Of a stretch of 64,000 bases of DNA, positions 1 through 12,943 are shown in pieces. How positions within the stretch are numbered: the first letter of the stretch is position 1; every line of letters starts with the position of its first letter. The notes beneath the pieces are model-generated. The model worked only from the letters and a program-made list of their open reading frames with translations. It was not told the DNA's origin and searched no databases. This stretch comes from Celoporthe dispersa (taxonomy: Eukaryota; Ascomycota; Sordariomycetes; Diaporthales; Cryphonectriaceae), in NCBI GenBank assembly GCA_016584495.1, contig WAID01000019.1, positions 1 to 64,000 on the forward strand. Reading direction: 5' to 3'. The position numbers and the translations under genes were made by a program.

Positions 1-1503
1 CCCACCAACACACATGGTACGTCGAGCGCTGTTCGTTCTAGGCACGAGAGAGAGAGAAGAAAATGCTACCTAGCCAGGAGGCCAACCATTCCATAGCTGC
101 TGAATCGTGTGTTTGAGTGTGCCACCACCACTCATGACGGTCCACTTTCCTCCAAGGTTTTTGTACTTGAGGCAATCTAGTTGCGACTTGGCGCCGATCG
201 CAAACGTACATTTTTCTTCCACCACGTACCATACATACTGTGGTACTATGAGACTGGTACCGGCCCTGCTGAAGTCCTAACGTGACTGACCTGCTAGTCC
301 AACTCTAGATCAGGCATCTCCAAGTTTTCGCTCGGGGATGGCGCTGCCCTGGCCGTTTCAACTGTTTGCGTTACTATGGCAGGCTCGAATGACGATGGTC
401 GGCCCGCCGCCACTTAAGCTTATAGTGATTTGCAGTGTTCGATCCCCTGTAATTCCCAACCTGCTACGGGCCACTGCTACGGCTGTACCAACATGGACCC
501 CGCGCTTGAGTAAGGCCTTGGACCCTGGATGGGCTCGCCTTGAAAGCCGAGAGCGAGTTGCGTCATGGCGACAGGGATGGGGCCGGTAGTGTGCAGCTGA
601 GGAATCGACTGCTGAGCCACCCCACAGCCAGGTGCTACCTCCGAGCTTGCCGGCCAGAGACCCAGCCTTCCAGCAGCTGTGATCTGCCTCTGCTGCCCGA
701 AAACGAGGACAATCAAACTCGCGATGCAGGACCACACTCCGAGACGGAGGGCTGTGCTGAGGGTCAGGCCATGCTGGAGGTAGAAACTCCCTTGCAAGGG
801 AGGCCCTCTGAACCCCTACATCAAGGCTATGTGCTCTCTCTCACCAGCTGGAGATGACCGACAAGGCCAGGGCATATGCCGGGTCGCCAGACGACATCTG
901 AGGGTAGTATTCACGGCGCTGATGTTTTTATTCATATCTATGTCCCGTTTATGGTCTTTGATTCATTCGTTTTCTTTTTTTCTCTTCTTCTTCCCTCTGA
1001 GATGATATCGCTCGTTTAGATTGTACCGTAAACGCAGCATCCGCAGCTCGTCTTATGCTCGTCTCGGGGCCAGCGTCTCGTGGCATGCTGTTGTAACATG
1101 CTGCCCTGGAATCTAACAGAAAGATGACTGGCTGCTGCTCATAAGCTGCTAGGAGGTAGTTATCACGAATGCTCGAGCTCAGGACCATGGCGGCCGCGGA
1201 GAAGCCCAGGGCTTAGCACACACGCGTGTGCATATTCGTCAATCTCCAAGGTGAGGGGCACCATGTCACGCCGTTGTGTTCGACACATTTGGCTGCAAGT
1301 CCTTTTTTTTAAAAAAAAGGTATTCGGAGGCTTGGTTTGAGGTGGAGGCACAGGAGGAGCGGTGACACTGCGGGCGCAGTTTCTACTGGTTGGACGAGAT
1401 GCTTGCGCCGCATCAGCCAATCTCGTGGTTAGAGCCAGACCATCTCACTACAGTATCCAACATCCCATACAACCCTACGGTCACGACTAAAGCAGCAGCA
1501 ACG
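1..1503. other. no convincing gene
   Basis: Only short overlapping open frames on both strands, none with a recognisable domain or a convincing intron structure. A 20-bp perfect palindrome (CC, eight T, eight A, GG) lies at 1301-1320. The last 200 bases are probably the promoter and 5' leader of the NACHT-ankyrin gene that starts at 1504. Confidence 0.6.
1301..1320. repeat. T8A8 perfect palindrome
   Basis: CC followed by eight T, eight A and GG forms an exact 20-bp inverted repeat with no spacer. It lies about 180 bp upstream of the NACHT-ankyrin start. It could be a rigid poly(dA:dT) promoter element or chance. No protein site is recognised. Confidence 0.6.
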
Positions 1504-4500
1504 ATGTCCGGTCGCCACACACACCTGAGGGAGCGTCTTAAGAATCTCTTACGAGGTGAATCACCAGTCCCGGTAGCTGGTGTCACGGAAGCCGCTAGTC
1601 AATCCTCGGGCGCCACGAAAAATGGGTTTGCTGGCCTCAGAGGAGAACATGGCCGACAGGCCGTGCCTCAGCAGCTAAAATCCCACAGTGAACGGACGTT
1701 GCAGCATGACTTTACACCGCCCTCTATACCTCAACATACCAATGCTACGCAGAACGACGGCGCCGACGGCAGCTCTGTGCCGTCACAGGCTGAAGCTGAA
1801 GTCGATCTCTGGCAGAGGGCTTTCGACAAGCTTCTCCCAATCCAGAAGGAGAACCTCTCGGCTCTGGCTACGAAAGCCAAACCCGCTGAGCAGCTGCACC
1901 ACGCAGCGACGGACGCTATCATTCACGACTTGGTAGACGAGGTGCGAGCCAGACAGGAGGAATGCGAGAAGAAGTCATGGCGTATCAGGCTTGGGGCGAC
2001 CCTGGGGAAGAGATCATCCTCCGTGATCAGGCGGCTCTAATCATTGCGTGCCTAACTCAAGCTGGAGATCTCGGGGTGCAGTTCGCGCCCTCTCTGGTTC
2101 AGCAAATCTGGCCCTGTGTGAAAGCCATTCTGCAGGTTCCGGTCAATGCGGCCGACCAAATGTCCGCAGTCCTCCAGGTGGCAGATAAGGTAACGCGTGT
2201 AGCTGCGCGAGGGAGGGTGTACGAGACATACTTCACTACCGCCAATACTGCAAGGACATTCTCGAGGACCTGCACGCATCCCTCGTTGACTTGTACAAGT
2301 CTTGTCTGGAACTCTTGTCCAAAGCGGTTGACTTGCTGAACAACAACACCTTGCAGCGGATCACGCATTCGGTTCTACACCCGGGCGCTATAGCAGAGGA
2401 AGTCGGGAGCAAACTCGTCGGGCTGGAAAGGCAGGTGGATTTGAGCGTTCAGGCTGCTTCTCGTGAGGTTGATCACGAACTGCGCCGCAAGATTCTCTTC
2501 AAAGTTCAGAGTCTCGATGCGCCAATTGTCCGGATCGATGAAAGGGTCACGGAAATTTTGGACACGGTGAATGCACATGAAGAGTTGGAAATCCTGAATT
2601 GGATCAGCAGCGTGCAGTATTCTAGCCACCACGACTCCATAGCCGAGAAACGGATGCCTGATACGTGTGACTGGCTGCTACGTCACACAAAGTTCCAAGC
2701 ATGGCAGGCGTCGAGCGGATGCACTCTGTTGTGGTTGAAAGGCCAATGTAAGAGTATCATTTTTCATATTTACCTGTGCGTAGGCGGGCGAGACTGATTG
2801 TCAAGTAGCCGGCATGGGAAAGACGTTCCTGACTTCCAAGGTGGTCGACCACCGGAAGAGTCTTTGGGCAGCCATCCTAACGACGAGGCTCTTGCGTTCT
2901 TCTACTTCAGCCGGAATGACCCGTCAAGAAACTCGGCGCTAGCTTGCCTCCAGAGCTTGGTGCGTCAGCTGTCAACAGCCTGCAGCCGTCCAGGTCAGAT
3001 GCAGCCAGCCCTGCGGAAGCTCTACACGAGCTGTAACCGTGAAGGCAAAGCCTGACCCGCGAGCTCTGCAGAGTGCAGCTTGCCGAGTCGTTGAACCTGT
3101 TTCTAGAATCACGATCATTCTCGACGCCCTCGATGAGTGCAATGAAGAAGATCGCCAGAACCTAGTTGAGATTCTCAATGGCTTGATGAGTTCCAGCGGG
3201 CGTCCATTCCTCCTTTTCATCGCCAGCCGCCCGGAAAGCGACATCAGGGCCGCCTTCCATGGTCGACTCAGAGTGGAGGTAGGCGTGGAGGACAACCAGG
3301 ACGACATTGCTGCGTTCGTCATGAAGGAGATCTACAAGCCCAATCACAGATGGGAAAATATCCCGAAGGAATTGAAAGCCGAAGTTGTGAGCACTCTCTG
3401 CAAGAAGAGCCACGGAATGTTAGTCGCTGCCTCATTAATCAGTCTCGACCAAGGCTAAAGAGACGTCTGCTTACATATCATATGAGCCTTGCAGGTTTCG
3501 ATGGACTGCCCTCCAAGTTGATGCGCTGCTCAAGCTGTCGCTTCCGGAGGATGTGGAAACTCGTCTAGGAAGCTTCCCGAGGGCCTCAAGGCAGCATACG
3601 ATGATATCTACTTGAAAAAGAAAGACGAGGATCGTATAACCTTGCAGTCCACGATTGTCGATCGAGCGATCATGTGGGTGATGGCCGCCAGCGAACCACT
3701 CAGCTCTCAACAGTTGTTGTCAGCTGTTCGCATCGATCCCACTGTCTACGCCAAGACTCTGCTTGAACCCCCGCGAATCGACATCCGGAACTTCCATCTA
3801 CCGATGCGATGCCCGAAGATACCAAGTACGCCACCACTATGATTACTCCAGAGATGCTCCTTGAGTTCTGCGCGAATCTCCTAGTATTGGAAGGAGGGAC
3901 GTGGGCTTTTGCGCATGCTTCTGTCGCAGAGTACTTTGAGGAACATCATTTCAGCCTGCCACAAGCACATTTGCATATCGGATTGACCAGCCTGGCGTTG
4001 GTCGTCGACGTTGCCCGATCGGTCTCAGCACGACAACCGCCTGGAGCAGCCGAGTTCTTCTGGGTAGACCCGGACCATTGCCTCTCGTTCGATTCAGACG
4101 AAGATGAGTCTGGGTCTGAGCCTGGGTCTGAGCTCCAGGGAGGTGAAGTCTGAGTCGTCTGAGTCGGAGCGAGAGGAAGAGTATGTAACGCTTCGATTTC
4201 GACGAATCGACCGGAAGCATCCCTTCGTCCTTTACGCCGTGGAATATTGGGGGAACATGTGATGTCCGCAGACAAACAGCTGAATGGTCACGGGGAGATG
4301 GAGGCGTCAGTCAGCATCTGCACACTGGATGAACGCGTGCAGATGCTTCTAGATGGACTGGTCGTCCTCTTGAAAGGCTTCCTTGGTGACCCCAACGATA
4401 GCAGTCTCGAGTATCGATGGTGGCTAGCTAGATGGAGAGATCCTCTTCCCCGCCGTTATTATACGAGTGAATGGAGTGAAGGCACGGAGAAATACGCCGC

Positions 4501-5167
4501 CTTCTCAATGGTTCGTTACGGTTTGGCCAACCTGATACGAGATTGGTGGCAGGTGCCGGCAACCTCTGATGACGAGTCTCCGAGGCTGCTGATAGACACG
4601 ACGGCACGTACTCAATGCGGCTGGAATCTCCTCCACATTGCTTGTTTTTACGGTCGCTGTTCCACTGCCAGTGCTCTTCTCGCCGCTGGCATGAACGCCA
4701 ATGGAGCACCAGGATCCGATGACATGGACCTGCCGCTGCAGCTGGCTTGTGAGGGAGGCCATGTCGAGATGTGCCGGATACTCATCGAACAGGCTGGGTG
4801 CGACCCAAACTTTCCTGCTGACGGTCGCAATCCGCTATACTGTGCCACAGTGTACAACCAGCCCGACGCCGTCCGCTACTTCCTTTCGGCCGGTGCAAAT
4901 CCGAATCTTCCGCTCGATCTGGAAGGCTGGTGGCAGCCCAGCAGTCCTTCTTGCAATGGCAGCAACGCAAAATAATGTTACCGTGCTGCAGATTCTGATC
5001 GAGGACGGCAAGGCCGATCCAAATATGCTCTTCCCTAAGCGGTGCCAGCTGCGAACGGCAGCGACCTGTGCGGCATATTACCACTGCGTTGATGCTCTGA
5101 GGTACCTGATCCTGGAGGCACATGTCGACCCTAACGCGCATATCCCGGACTCGGTTTACGCAACTAT

Positions 5168-5198
<31 letters not shown>

Positions 5199-6128
5199 TC
5201 CCACTATTGTCGGTCTTGGAATATTGGTATATTTCATTGTCTCAAAGAGTGCGGTGTCGATTTTACTAGCCTCCGAGAGATTGGCGGTTTGGGGGCTTGC
5301 ATGATAGGGCACTCGGTTATGAGGCACTAGAGCAGGCTGTCGTCCATAAAGATCTAGAGGCTCTTGATATTCTATTGGACGAGTGTGGGACAGATGTGAA
5401 TTTCCTGTCTTCCCGATGGGGCTGTGCCCTGGCAGCAGTTCCGGCAGCTGACGATGAGAGCTTGCCCGTGTTGGACTATCTCTTGAAGAAGGGGCAGATG
5501 TGAATCTCCAGACCCCGGTGGTAGGCATAGCCCTCTTGCTACTGCTGCTTATGAACACAGGACGGACGTGATGGAATACCTGATCAGCCACGGGGCAGAA
5601 GTGGATCTCCATCTCGACTATGGTAAATACGGCAGCGCGCTTGCAACTGCAGCTGCTAGGGGATCTACCAGATCAATAGAATGCTTGATCGACCATGGAG
5701 CAGATGTGAATCTTCTGTTGAAGCAGAGACTGTATGGCAGCGCGCTTGTGTGCGCCGTCGCGGAGGCAGAAAAAGGTTCGATGTGTTGTCTTTTGGATCA
5801 TGACGCAGACATCAATCTTGTCCCGAGACATGGTCGGTTCGGGTCCGCTCTCATAGCTGCCAGCACCATCGACAACGACCAGTCGGCCTTGGAGATGATG
5901 GAGATTCTGTGTGGCAGAGGGGCAGATGTCAATCTCCGTGTGGAGCACGGTGATCATCGCAGCGCTCTGATGGCCGCGGCGTGGTCAGGTTCTAGAGATA
6001 AGGCGTGCTTCTTGGTTGAAAGAGGCGCGGACGTGAGTCGGCCGGAGAATCAAGGGTGGGAGGAAGTTCTTGAAGAGATAAAATGGCAAAGACTGATACA
6101 AGAGTCGGTGCGTTTCCTGTCTATATAG
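1504..6128 (+). CDS. NACHT-ankyrin repeat protein (fungal NLR-like), frame-broken
   Basis: Predicted signal-transducing NTPase of the STAND/NLR class, a family involved in fungal non-self recognition and cell death. Exons read as 1504-2747, 2809-3418 and 3495-6128, with GT-AG introns of 61 and 76 bp, giving roughly 1,490 residues. The N-terminal 400 residues match the domain that usually precedes fungal NACHT modules (LWQRAFDKLLP, then EIILRDQAAL and GDLGVQFAP). Walker A is GQSGMGKTFL, formed across intron 1 (2741-2832). Walker B is IILDALDEC at about 3115-3140. SRPESDI and FRWTALQVDALLKLSLPED mark the rest of the NACHT and the winged-helix region. From about 4620, degenerate ankyrin repeats (NLLHIACFYGR, DVNL, GSALATAAARG) run to the end. 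At least twelve frame breaks occur. Most close with one added base in a homopolymer, for example 2004-2007, 2863-2868, 3581-3583, 4249-4253, 5291-5295 and 5491-5494; those near 4140 and 4925 need a different change. Start chosen at the first ATG of the recognisable N-terminus; ATG at 1399 is an in-frame alternative. Confidence 0.8.
5169..5198 (+). repeat. GCC/ACC trinucleotide repeat (poly-Ala/Thr) inside ankyrin region
   Basis: About eight GCC units followed by ACC units encode an alanine-threonine run inside the ankyrin part of the NACHT gene. Trinucleotide tracts of this kind are length-variable. Here it would lengthen a loop between ankyrin repeats without breaking the frame. Confidence 0.8.
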
Positions 6129-7942
6129 ACCACATCATTTCCAGCAGGCACTGCGGATGGAAATCTTTTAGAGCTCGCATAGTAGCAGAGTAGCCAGGGA
6201 GGTGAAACGCATGATATAACTCAGCGCCACGGTCCAGCGTGGAGGTGTGATTGCAGCTGCTTCATCACGCTATGTCGATCCGTGATCTCAAGCATGACAG
6301 GTCGGCCCCATCGGGTGCTCTGCGCGGCTGACCATGGCCCTGAATATTAGATATTGACCTACCCTCGAGCCTCTCCAGATGTGGGCTAGGACCACACCGG
6401 CGGAACGTGGACTGTCCAGGTCTCGTTCGAGACCGCGGTGACCATGCTATCGGGAAAAGGCAGCTACTCCTGGTGCGATGGGGTGTGCTCGGTGCTCGAG
6501 ATGGTCGACGAGGACTAGAACTCCGGCTCGTCCCGGCCATTAGGAGCCTGAGTCCTGGATCTGAAGTGGCCTTTGATTGTGGTTCTTATGGTCCTACAGG
6601 TTTCGGCCCGGAATGATGGGAGCTTGTCACCGCAGGCTTGAACCCCAAGGAAGAATCGGGAGATGAAGGAGGAGGAGGACGGGAGAGGACGCAGTTTGGT
6701 AAGGTTGCGCTGGACCACCGCGGTATACACACCAAAACATTAAGTTCTTGATCGTGGAGCCAACAATGAACGTCGAATAGTGATGAAACGGTCCAGGATG
6801 CGGTTTCTGGTCCTCCTCTCGTGGCGTTCCGAGCCTGGACGGGCTTGGTCTTAGAGGAGGCTTGGGCTATAGGACTATGTTCTGTCTCGCTTTCAGAGCA
6901 GAAGACCACCTCAACCCGGTGGAATGTCCTACGAAGTGTCCCTTGATTTTCAAGTTGTAGATGACGTTGATGCTGGACAGGATCCCCATTGCTAAGGAGG
7001 ATTGTCTGAGCAAGGGTCGTAGGGAGAATAGTGAGATTTCCCCAGATCTTGAGATGCACGTTCTAGGCTGCACAGTACCCACACTGTCAACCACCAAGGG
7101 ACTTCTTAGAAAGTTAAATTGGTTTTCGAGAAGGAAAAGAAAACCAAAAGAAGGTTCAGCTAGTCTTGACATCAGCCCAGTGCCGTGGCCTGCGAGTTCA
7201 TGCCCGCCCGCCAGCTCGGGCGCGTAGTGATGGTAGGTGGTTGGTCAGGAGATACGAATGTCTCTCGCTCACTCACTGCTGTGGCTGAGAGGGAGGCTGG
7301 GCGCGCGTCAGAGGGCACTGTGGACCCTGACCTGCATTTCGAGATCAGAAGGTGTCTCCCACTGCCGGCAGGACGCTTAGCGGGACCAGTGGGTGCTGCC
7401 GTCCAGTGCATCCAGACATCGTACTATACCGTAGCACTAGTGCTATGTACTAGACCACCATATGGTACGTGGGCAGTAGTGGGGGATTAGAGTCTCCCCT
7501 GTCCTGCCTGCAGCGCCTGGGGAGCTCCCATCGAAGGCCTCCAGCCCCTCCTTCGTCACTTCGGGCGTCTCCAGCTTTGACATCCAACCCTCCGGCAGCG
7601 CACCGCGACAACCTCAACATGCACGCGTGATCATCCTACGAGGGCGAACACCCGATCTTTGTGAGGTCGACATCCACCGACCACCCAGAAAGGGTCTCGA
7701 GTCCGAGTTGCGATCGTTGGCTGCACTGCACTCGTACGGGGGCACTTTCAGGAGGGCAATCCGCTGTCTGGTGGCTCTGGTCGACGCCGGTCGCTGAGAA
7801 CACCAGCCTACTCTCCTGGGGGCCATCTCGATCTCGTCATCAAGAGCTCGGCTCAGCAGAACCCGAGGACTGGGAGGGCAGGACCGTCGCATCCCCTCGC
7901 CCTGACCACAGCTGCCCTCGCGGCTGGAACACGACGGTCAAG
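6129..7942. other. intergenic, no gene recognised
   Basis: Open frames on either strand are short and show no domain, signal peptide or plausible splicing. The longest, on the minus strand at about 6586-7059, has no recognisable homology and low-complexity Ser/Pro composition. The last few hundred bases probably hold the promoter of the amidase gene. Confidence 0.55.
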
Positions 7943-9261
7943 ATGAGGATCGGCTGCCTGCAGTTCGCGCCCCACGTGGCGGACGTGGACAACAACCTCA
8001 ACCGTGCGGACTCGGTTCTCTCAAAAGCCAACCAGGATGACCTGGACAGCCTGGACCTCTTGGTCCTACCGGAAATGTCCTTCTCAGGTAAGCGAACGAG
8101 CGCCGTGGCTACCCACCTGCACCTGCGCGGACATGTGTTTGGATTCCTGCGCCGGCATCAAGCTCACAGACCGACCAGGCTACAACTTCAAGTCACTCCA
8201 GCACGTCATGCCTTTTCTCGAGTACGAAGGGAGCGGGGTGAGCTCGCTGTGGGCGCGCACGGTGGCCCTGCGGCACAACTGCCACGTCGTGGTTGGGTAT
8301 CCCGAGCAGGTGGACGTCTCGCACAAGTGGCCGACCTCGCCCGAGTACTACAACTCCGCCATCGTCATCAACAACGAGGGCGAGACCATCGCCAACTACA
8401 GGAAGCACTTCCTGTACATGATCGACGAGACCTGGGCGCTCGAGGGGCGGGGCTTCGGCAAGGAGTTCATCCCCGGCCTGGGTCAGACGGCCATGGGCAT
8501 CTGCATGGATATCAACCCTTACAAGTTCGAGGCCCCTGGCACGCCTTCGAGTTCGCCTTTCACGTCCTGGAGGTCAGGGCAAACCTGGTCATCATATCGA
8601 TGGCGTGGCTTACGCGCGAGGAGGCTGCGACGTTCACCAGCAGACCTGATGAGCCTGACATGTTAGTATCTCCTCAGGGGTGGGGCGGGACGCAACCCCT
8701 TGATACTGGTGGATTGCACGGCTGACACTCGCATTGGAAGGGAGACGTTGACATACTGGGTGCAGCGTATGGAACCCATCATTCGCGCTGAGACGGAGGA
8801 TGAGATCATCGTGTGAGTCTCTCTGGACATATTTCCCCGCCCTTCTCGTCGGAATCTTGTATCTTGGCATATGCTCGCAGGGGAGCACACAGTGTGGTGT
8901 CCTAGTATATGTCGTACAGACACGCTATAAGGCTCTTTCTTGTGCAATTGCTGACACTCAATCGTTTAGGGTGTTGTGTAATCGGTGCGGCATCGAGGGC
9001 GAAACTGTCTACGCAGGGACATCAACAGTGCTTGGAATAAGGCACGGGGAGGTCAGCGTCTATGGCCTGCTGGGCCGCTGCGAGAAGAACCTCCTGGTTG
9101 TGGACACGGACAACGCGCCTCTCGGCAAGCTTGTTCTTCGTCCCCAAGACAACATCGAGCCGCCTGCCGGTGAGCCTGTGCCAGCGGGCCCTGTCAGTGG
9201 AGCATCGCCCGAACATGAGCTCGGGCTGGAAGACGAGGAGGACGTGGAGATCTCCTCTTGA
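7943..9261 (+). CDS. NTA1: Protein N-terminal asparagine amidohydrolase-like nitrilase
   Basis: Carbon-nitrogen hydrolase of the nitrilase superfamily, closest in signature to yeast NTA1. NTA1 deamidates N-terminal Asn/Gln and feeds the N-degron pathway. The catalytic triad is visible: Glu in LPEMSFS, Lys in NYRKHFLY and Cys in MGICMDINPYKFEAP. Exons read as 7943-8087, 8179-8661, 8741-8812 and 8970-9261; introns are 91, 79 and 157 bp, all GT-AG, and each junction restores family sequence (FSG/YNFKSL, EPDM/ETLTYW, EIIV/VLCNRCG). One base is missing in the CCCC run at 8533-8536. After it the frame shifts and continues as WHAFEFAFHVLE, so this looks like a sequence error. The acidic C-terminus (about 30 residues) is family-variable. 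ATG chosen because MRIGCLQFAP starts the nitrilase fold. Confidence 0.82.
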
Positions 9262-11369
9262 GAGTCTGCTTGGACAAAGGTCTCAATGGTGCTGATGTGT
9301 CCGGGTTTTCAGCAACGAACCCAGGCCCCTGAAGGCAGAATCTAGCGCTCTTGCTGCGCGATGCGCAGACAGACGGCTAGCACTTGAGACCAACGGTGAG
9401 TTGTGCCCTGTACGGAGAATGAGCGCGTGGTCCTTCTCACGCACAATCTGGTTGAGAGATATGAGTGAGCTTCCATCCACCGGGCGAGATTGCGAGGAAG
9501 CAGCCTGCGAGGACTGGCCGGCTGGACTTCCTGTCCTTCACTGGAAGATGTGGACTGAGCGGGCTCTGCCCAGCAAGGTCCGATGCTGAAGGAGCAAACA
9601 AGTGCACCTGTCACTCGGGCTGGCGCGCTAGTGTTGCTCCCTGTAGCATTATCGACCACCAGGTGACAAGGTTGTATGAGCCTGTCATAAGCGTTTCGCG
9701 AGATATCCACGACGCCAGCCTTCGGACAATAGCCTGCAGGCAGCTTCTGGAGCGCCTACAAGGTCCGTAACGGACACCAGGTCCGCTCTCGTTATCGCGA
9801 CAGTCTTTAAACGCGCCGCCCGGCCGGGGGAGGGTTTCCAGTGGCAAACTCAGGTGAACCAGATGCCACGAAGAGCATCAGCTTCATGACGGTGTTAATC
9901 AGACGTGGTCTGGGCCTTCGCAAAGCGAATCAACCAGTCATCTACCACTCATGTCCGAAATCTTATCTCCAGTCCTGCGCCAGCCGAATACGCGCTCACA
10001 GCCATCGTAAAGTTCGGGCTACCTTTGTGACAGACCTGGGTAGGCATTCGAAATCATGGGAGGAGGGGCTAGACCCTGGGTGGTTGGGAATAAGAAAGAC
10101 ATGCATGCGCTTTCCAAATGTCCAGTCTAACGCACGGTCGGTAGTCCCCTCAAAATCCTGCAGTACACCCGAATCGCTCGGCACGCCGGGCTACGCACTC
10201 GAATGGGTCCTCTGCACAATAAGCGCCGCGTGAAAAGGGAATCTCATCTCGGCAGACCGGCAGCTCGTGATGAAGGAGCCGATTCCAGAGACTCCTTGAT
10301 GGAAAATCGAGCCATATCTGGACAATATGGCCTCTTCCAACAACTACCATAGTAGAGTTACGACAGCTGCAGCAATGTGGGTGATTGCAAACTATTCGTT
10401 ACATGGGCGAGATGGGATGTATGATGAGCGAACCATGGGTGGCGGCCCACTGGGGGCGAGATATGCAGGAATTGTGGGCACGTCCGTCAAGCTTGTCCCC
10501 TTCAGGGACGGCAAGGTTACGGCGGGCGCTTGCGGGCCAGGGCGAGAGGCTGGGTGATGTCCAATCACTGTCCAGAATTCATCTCCAAGGTGTGAAGACT
10601 TGCAGGGGCCCGCTGCGTGCACTGCTCATCACTGCAGGTGATATCGAAGACGGCCCCTCTCTGGCTGGTCAGACGCAGGTGTGCCACCCGCCATGGTCCC
10701 AGAACAATAGCCTTGCTCGAGAGGGAAGGGGTCCTCTCCGGAGATGGTGGGTGGCCACCTCGGAGGTCACGAACGGCAAAGGCTGACTCTCCATTCGTGG
10801 GTTGGGTGCGTCGGGGAGGCCCATGGTCCTCCTCTTTTCAGTCTGCCCACCTTCCACAACCTTGCCGTACCTCCGGGCTGCGAGACCTTGTGCCACCACA
10901 GCAAGTTCTGCAACAGAACTCTACCACGTTTGTTCTCCCGCCCCGTCTCTGCCCTCGTCCGGCTGCGCATCTGGTCACACCCTACAAGAGAGCTTCTGCG
11001 TTCCGGCTCTCTGGGTCAGAGGTTGATACGTGTGCTGCAACAGCATCTCTCGGCGCTAAAGCATTCTCCTTTCACATCACAAACATCACATCTTGTTTGT
11101 CTCCGCCCCAAGGGGCAGACAGAGGCTCATATATCACTCATCGGGTCGGCCGCTGCGGCCCACATGTCGGCCAGCAGAAGCAACCTTGAGAGAGCGTCAT
11201 GGGTTCGGTCGCACAGCATTAACTACACGCAGCGATAACGAACGCCTGCGCAGTCCGACACACACTGCCTTTGCCCTACCCCGCACACTCGATCTTGGTC
11301 TTGAACCTCGACGGCGTCCCTGCCCGACATTCTTGCTGCTCAGCACAGGGTCCAGCCACCCGAGCAGAC
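9262..11369. other. intergenic, no gene recognised
   Basis: About 2.1 kb of mixed composition with many short frames on both strands. None has a domain, a signal peptide or a splice structure I can support. The right end is likely the promoter of the 12-cysteine surface protein that starts at 11370. Confidence 0.5.
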
Positions 11370-12943
11370 ATGAGGCCCTGGACAGCGAGGCTGGCTGTGG
11401 GCGCTGCCCTTACCGGCCCCGCAGCTGCCATTCTCGTCACCTCAGGGTCCGCGTGCGACCAGCAGTGTGGCAATGTCCTGACCGCGACAACACCGGCCGA
11501 TATTGTGTGCACCAACAGCGAATTCAGCAGCTCGACGGGGACTGTGCTCGAGAACTGCATGAACTGTGAGCTGACCAGCACCTACTACACGACGGACCCA
11601 AACTCGACAGACCAGCAATGGCTGCTGTACAATTCCCGGTATACGCTGTCCGAGTGCCTGTGGGGAGAGCCAGGGAACGTCGACGTCGGCGACAGTCCTT
11701 GCATCACATCGTGAGTGGCCCGTCATCCTTCCCGAGGGTGAGAGAGGAGAGAAAGGGGGAACAAGAAGCCCAGCCGAGCTAACCTGCCACTTAGGTTGGC
11801 CTGCGGACAACTGCAGACTGCCTTTCAGTATGGCAACTTCAGCACCAGCTCCAGCATCGGCGCATACGACTACTGCACCAACTGGGTCGACAACACCTAC
11901 TCGGACGCGTGCGTGGACTGCCTGCGGACGAGCCAGCAACAATACCTAGCCAACATGGTGGTCATGCTCCAGGTGGGCTGTGACCAGAAGCCCGCGCCGG
12001 GCTCAACCATCGCCGTCCAGGGAAGCATCTTCTCGACCACCCGCATGAACGAGACCACGCCAACACCGACCAGCACCTGGACAAACATCAACGAATCGGG
12101 CCCCATCTCGCTCGGCGCCAAGGTGGGCATCGCCATAGGCGCCCTCTGCGTCGTCCTCGCCATCGCCGGCTTCTGCGTCGTCTGCAACGGCCGCCGCCGC
12201 CGCCGCGCGTTCCTCCGCAAGCTCGAGATGCAGCACAAGGAGTCAGGTTGGCCACACCCTTCGCAGGCGGGATTGTGCACCGGGGCCCTGACATGAACGA
12301 GACGCCGCTGTCGCAGAAACCGCTCCGCGGGTGGGATGACTCGCCCCTGTCAGCCACGGCCTCGGAGCCCGCCTACGCGCGCTACTTTTCCCCTACTCGT
12401 CACACCACAACAGCCCCGTCAACGGAGCTGAGTCGTCGGCGGCCATGGCCCACCAGTGGCCGCAGGCGTTTCATGACGACCATTACCACCACCAGCCCAC
12501 CTCCTTTGGCGAGGCCTTCCCGACCGCAGCGCAGGAGAAGGCCCTGCAGGACCAGCACGACGAGGCCGCCGGCACCCCGACCCCGCCCACTCATATAGGG
12601 CTCGCGCTCGGCGGCGACGAGCCCAGCCTGAAGTCCAAGGTGTCGGGCCAGAGCGTCCAGAGCAGGGGCACCGGCGGCGCGGAGAACAACAACAACAATA
12701 TTGACGTCGAGTCGTACGAGCTGCACGAGGTCAGCAGCAGCAGTGCAGGGGGAGCAGCGCCGGCGGCGGCAACAACGACAGCTTCCGGAACAGAATGGCC
12801 AGGAGAACCGCGCCCCGGTGCTGCAGCACCCGGGCTATGGACGCTATAGCCCCGAGAAGGCATTCCCGCCGCCGCCCCCGCCTACGCATGCCATGAGCGG
12901 TGGGCTGAGGGATAATGTGGATGGGGAGCAGAACCAGATCTGA
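11370..12943 (+). CDS. 12-cysteine ectodomain, single-pass surface protein (copy 1)
   Basis: Type I membrane protein of unknown function. The N-terminus (MRPWTARLAVGAALTGPAAA) looks like a signal peptide. The ectodomain has twelve cysteines in an ordered pattern (CDQQC, DIVC, NCMNC, SEC, PCITSLAC, YDYC, ACVDC, VGCDQKP), with NST/NES sequons. A transmembrane segment follows (AKVGIAIGALCVVLAIAGF), then a stop-transfer Arg cluster and a tail of about 230 residues with a polyproline run (FPPPPPPTHAM). Intron 11711-11794 (84 bp, GTGAGT...TTAG, branch site GCTAAC) lies between Cys7 and Cys8. The tail frame breaks near 12246, in the CCCC run at 12390-12393, and between 12720 and 12800, so its exact sequence is uncertain. 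It is a clear paralogue of the gene at 27793-29533. I know the family only as uncharacterised proteins of filamentous fungi. Confidence 0.75.

Noticed and set aside
4782..5612. Minus-strand 276-codon frame with a poly-Gly run
   Set aside because: Antisense to the ankyrin region; the Gly run is only the complement of the GCC repeat.
1504..6128. Programmed ribosomal frameshifting to explain the NLR frame breaks
   Set aside because: There are more than ten breaks without a common slippery heptamer, and unrelated housekeeping genes show the same kind of break.
6586..7059. Minus-strand 157-codon frame
   Set aside because: No domain, signal peptide, splice logic or conserved-looking pattern.
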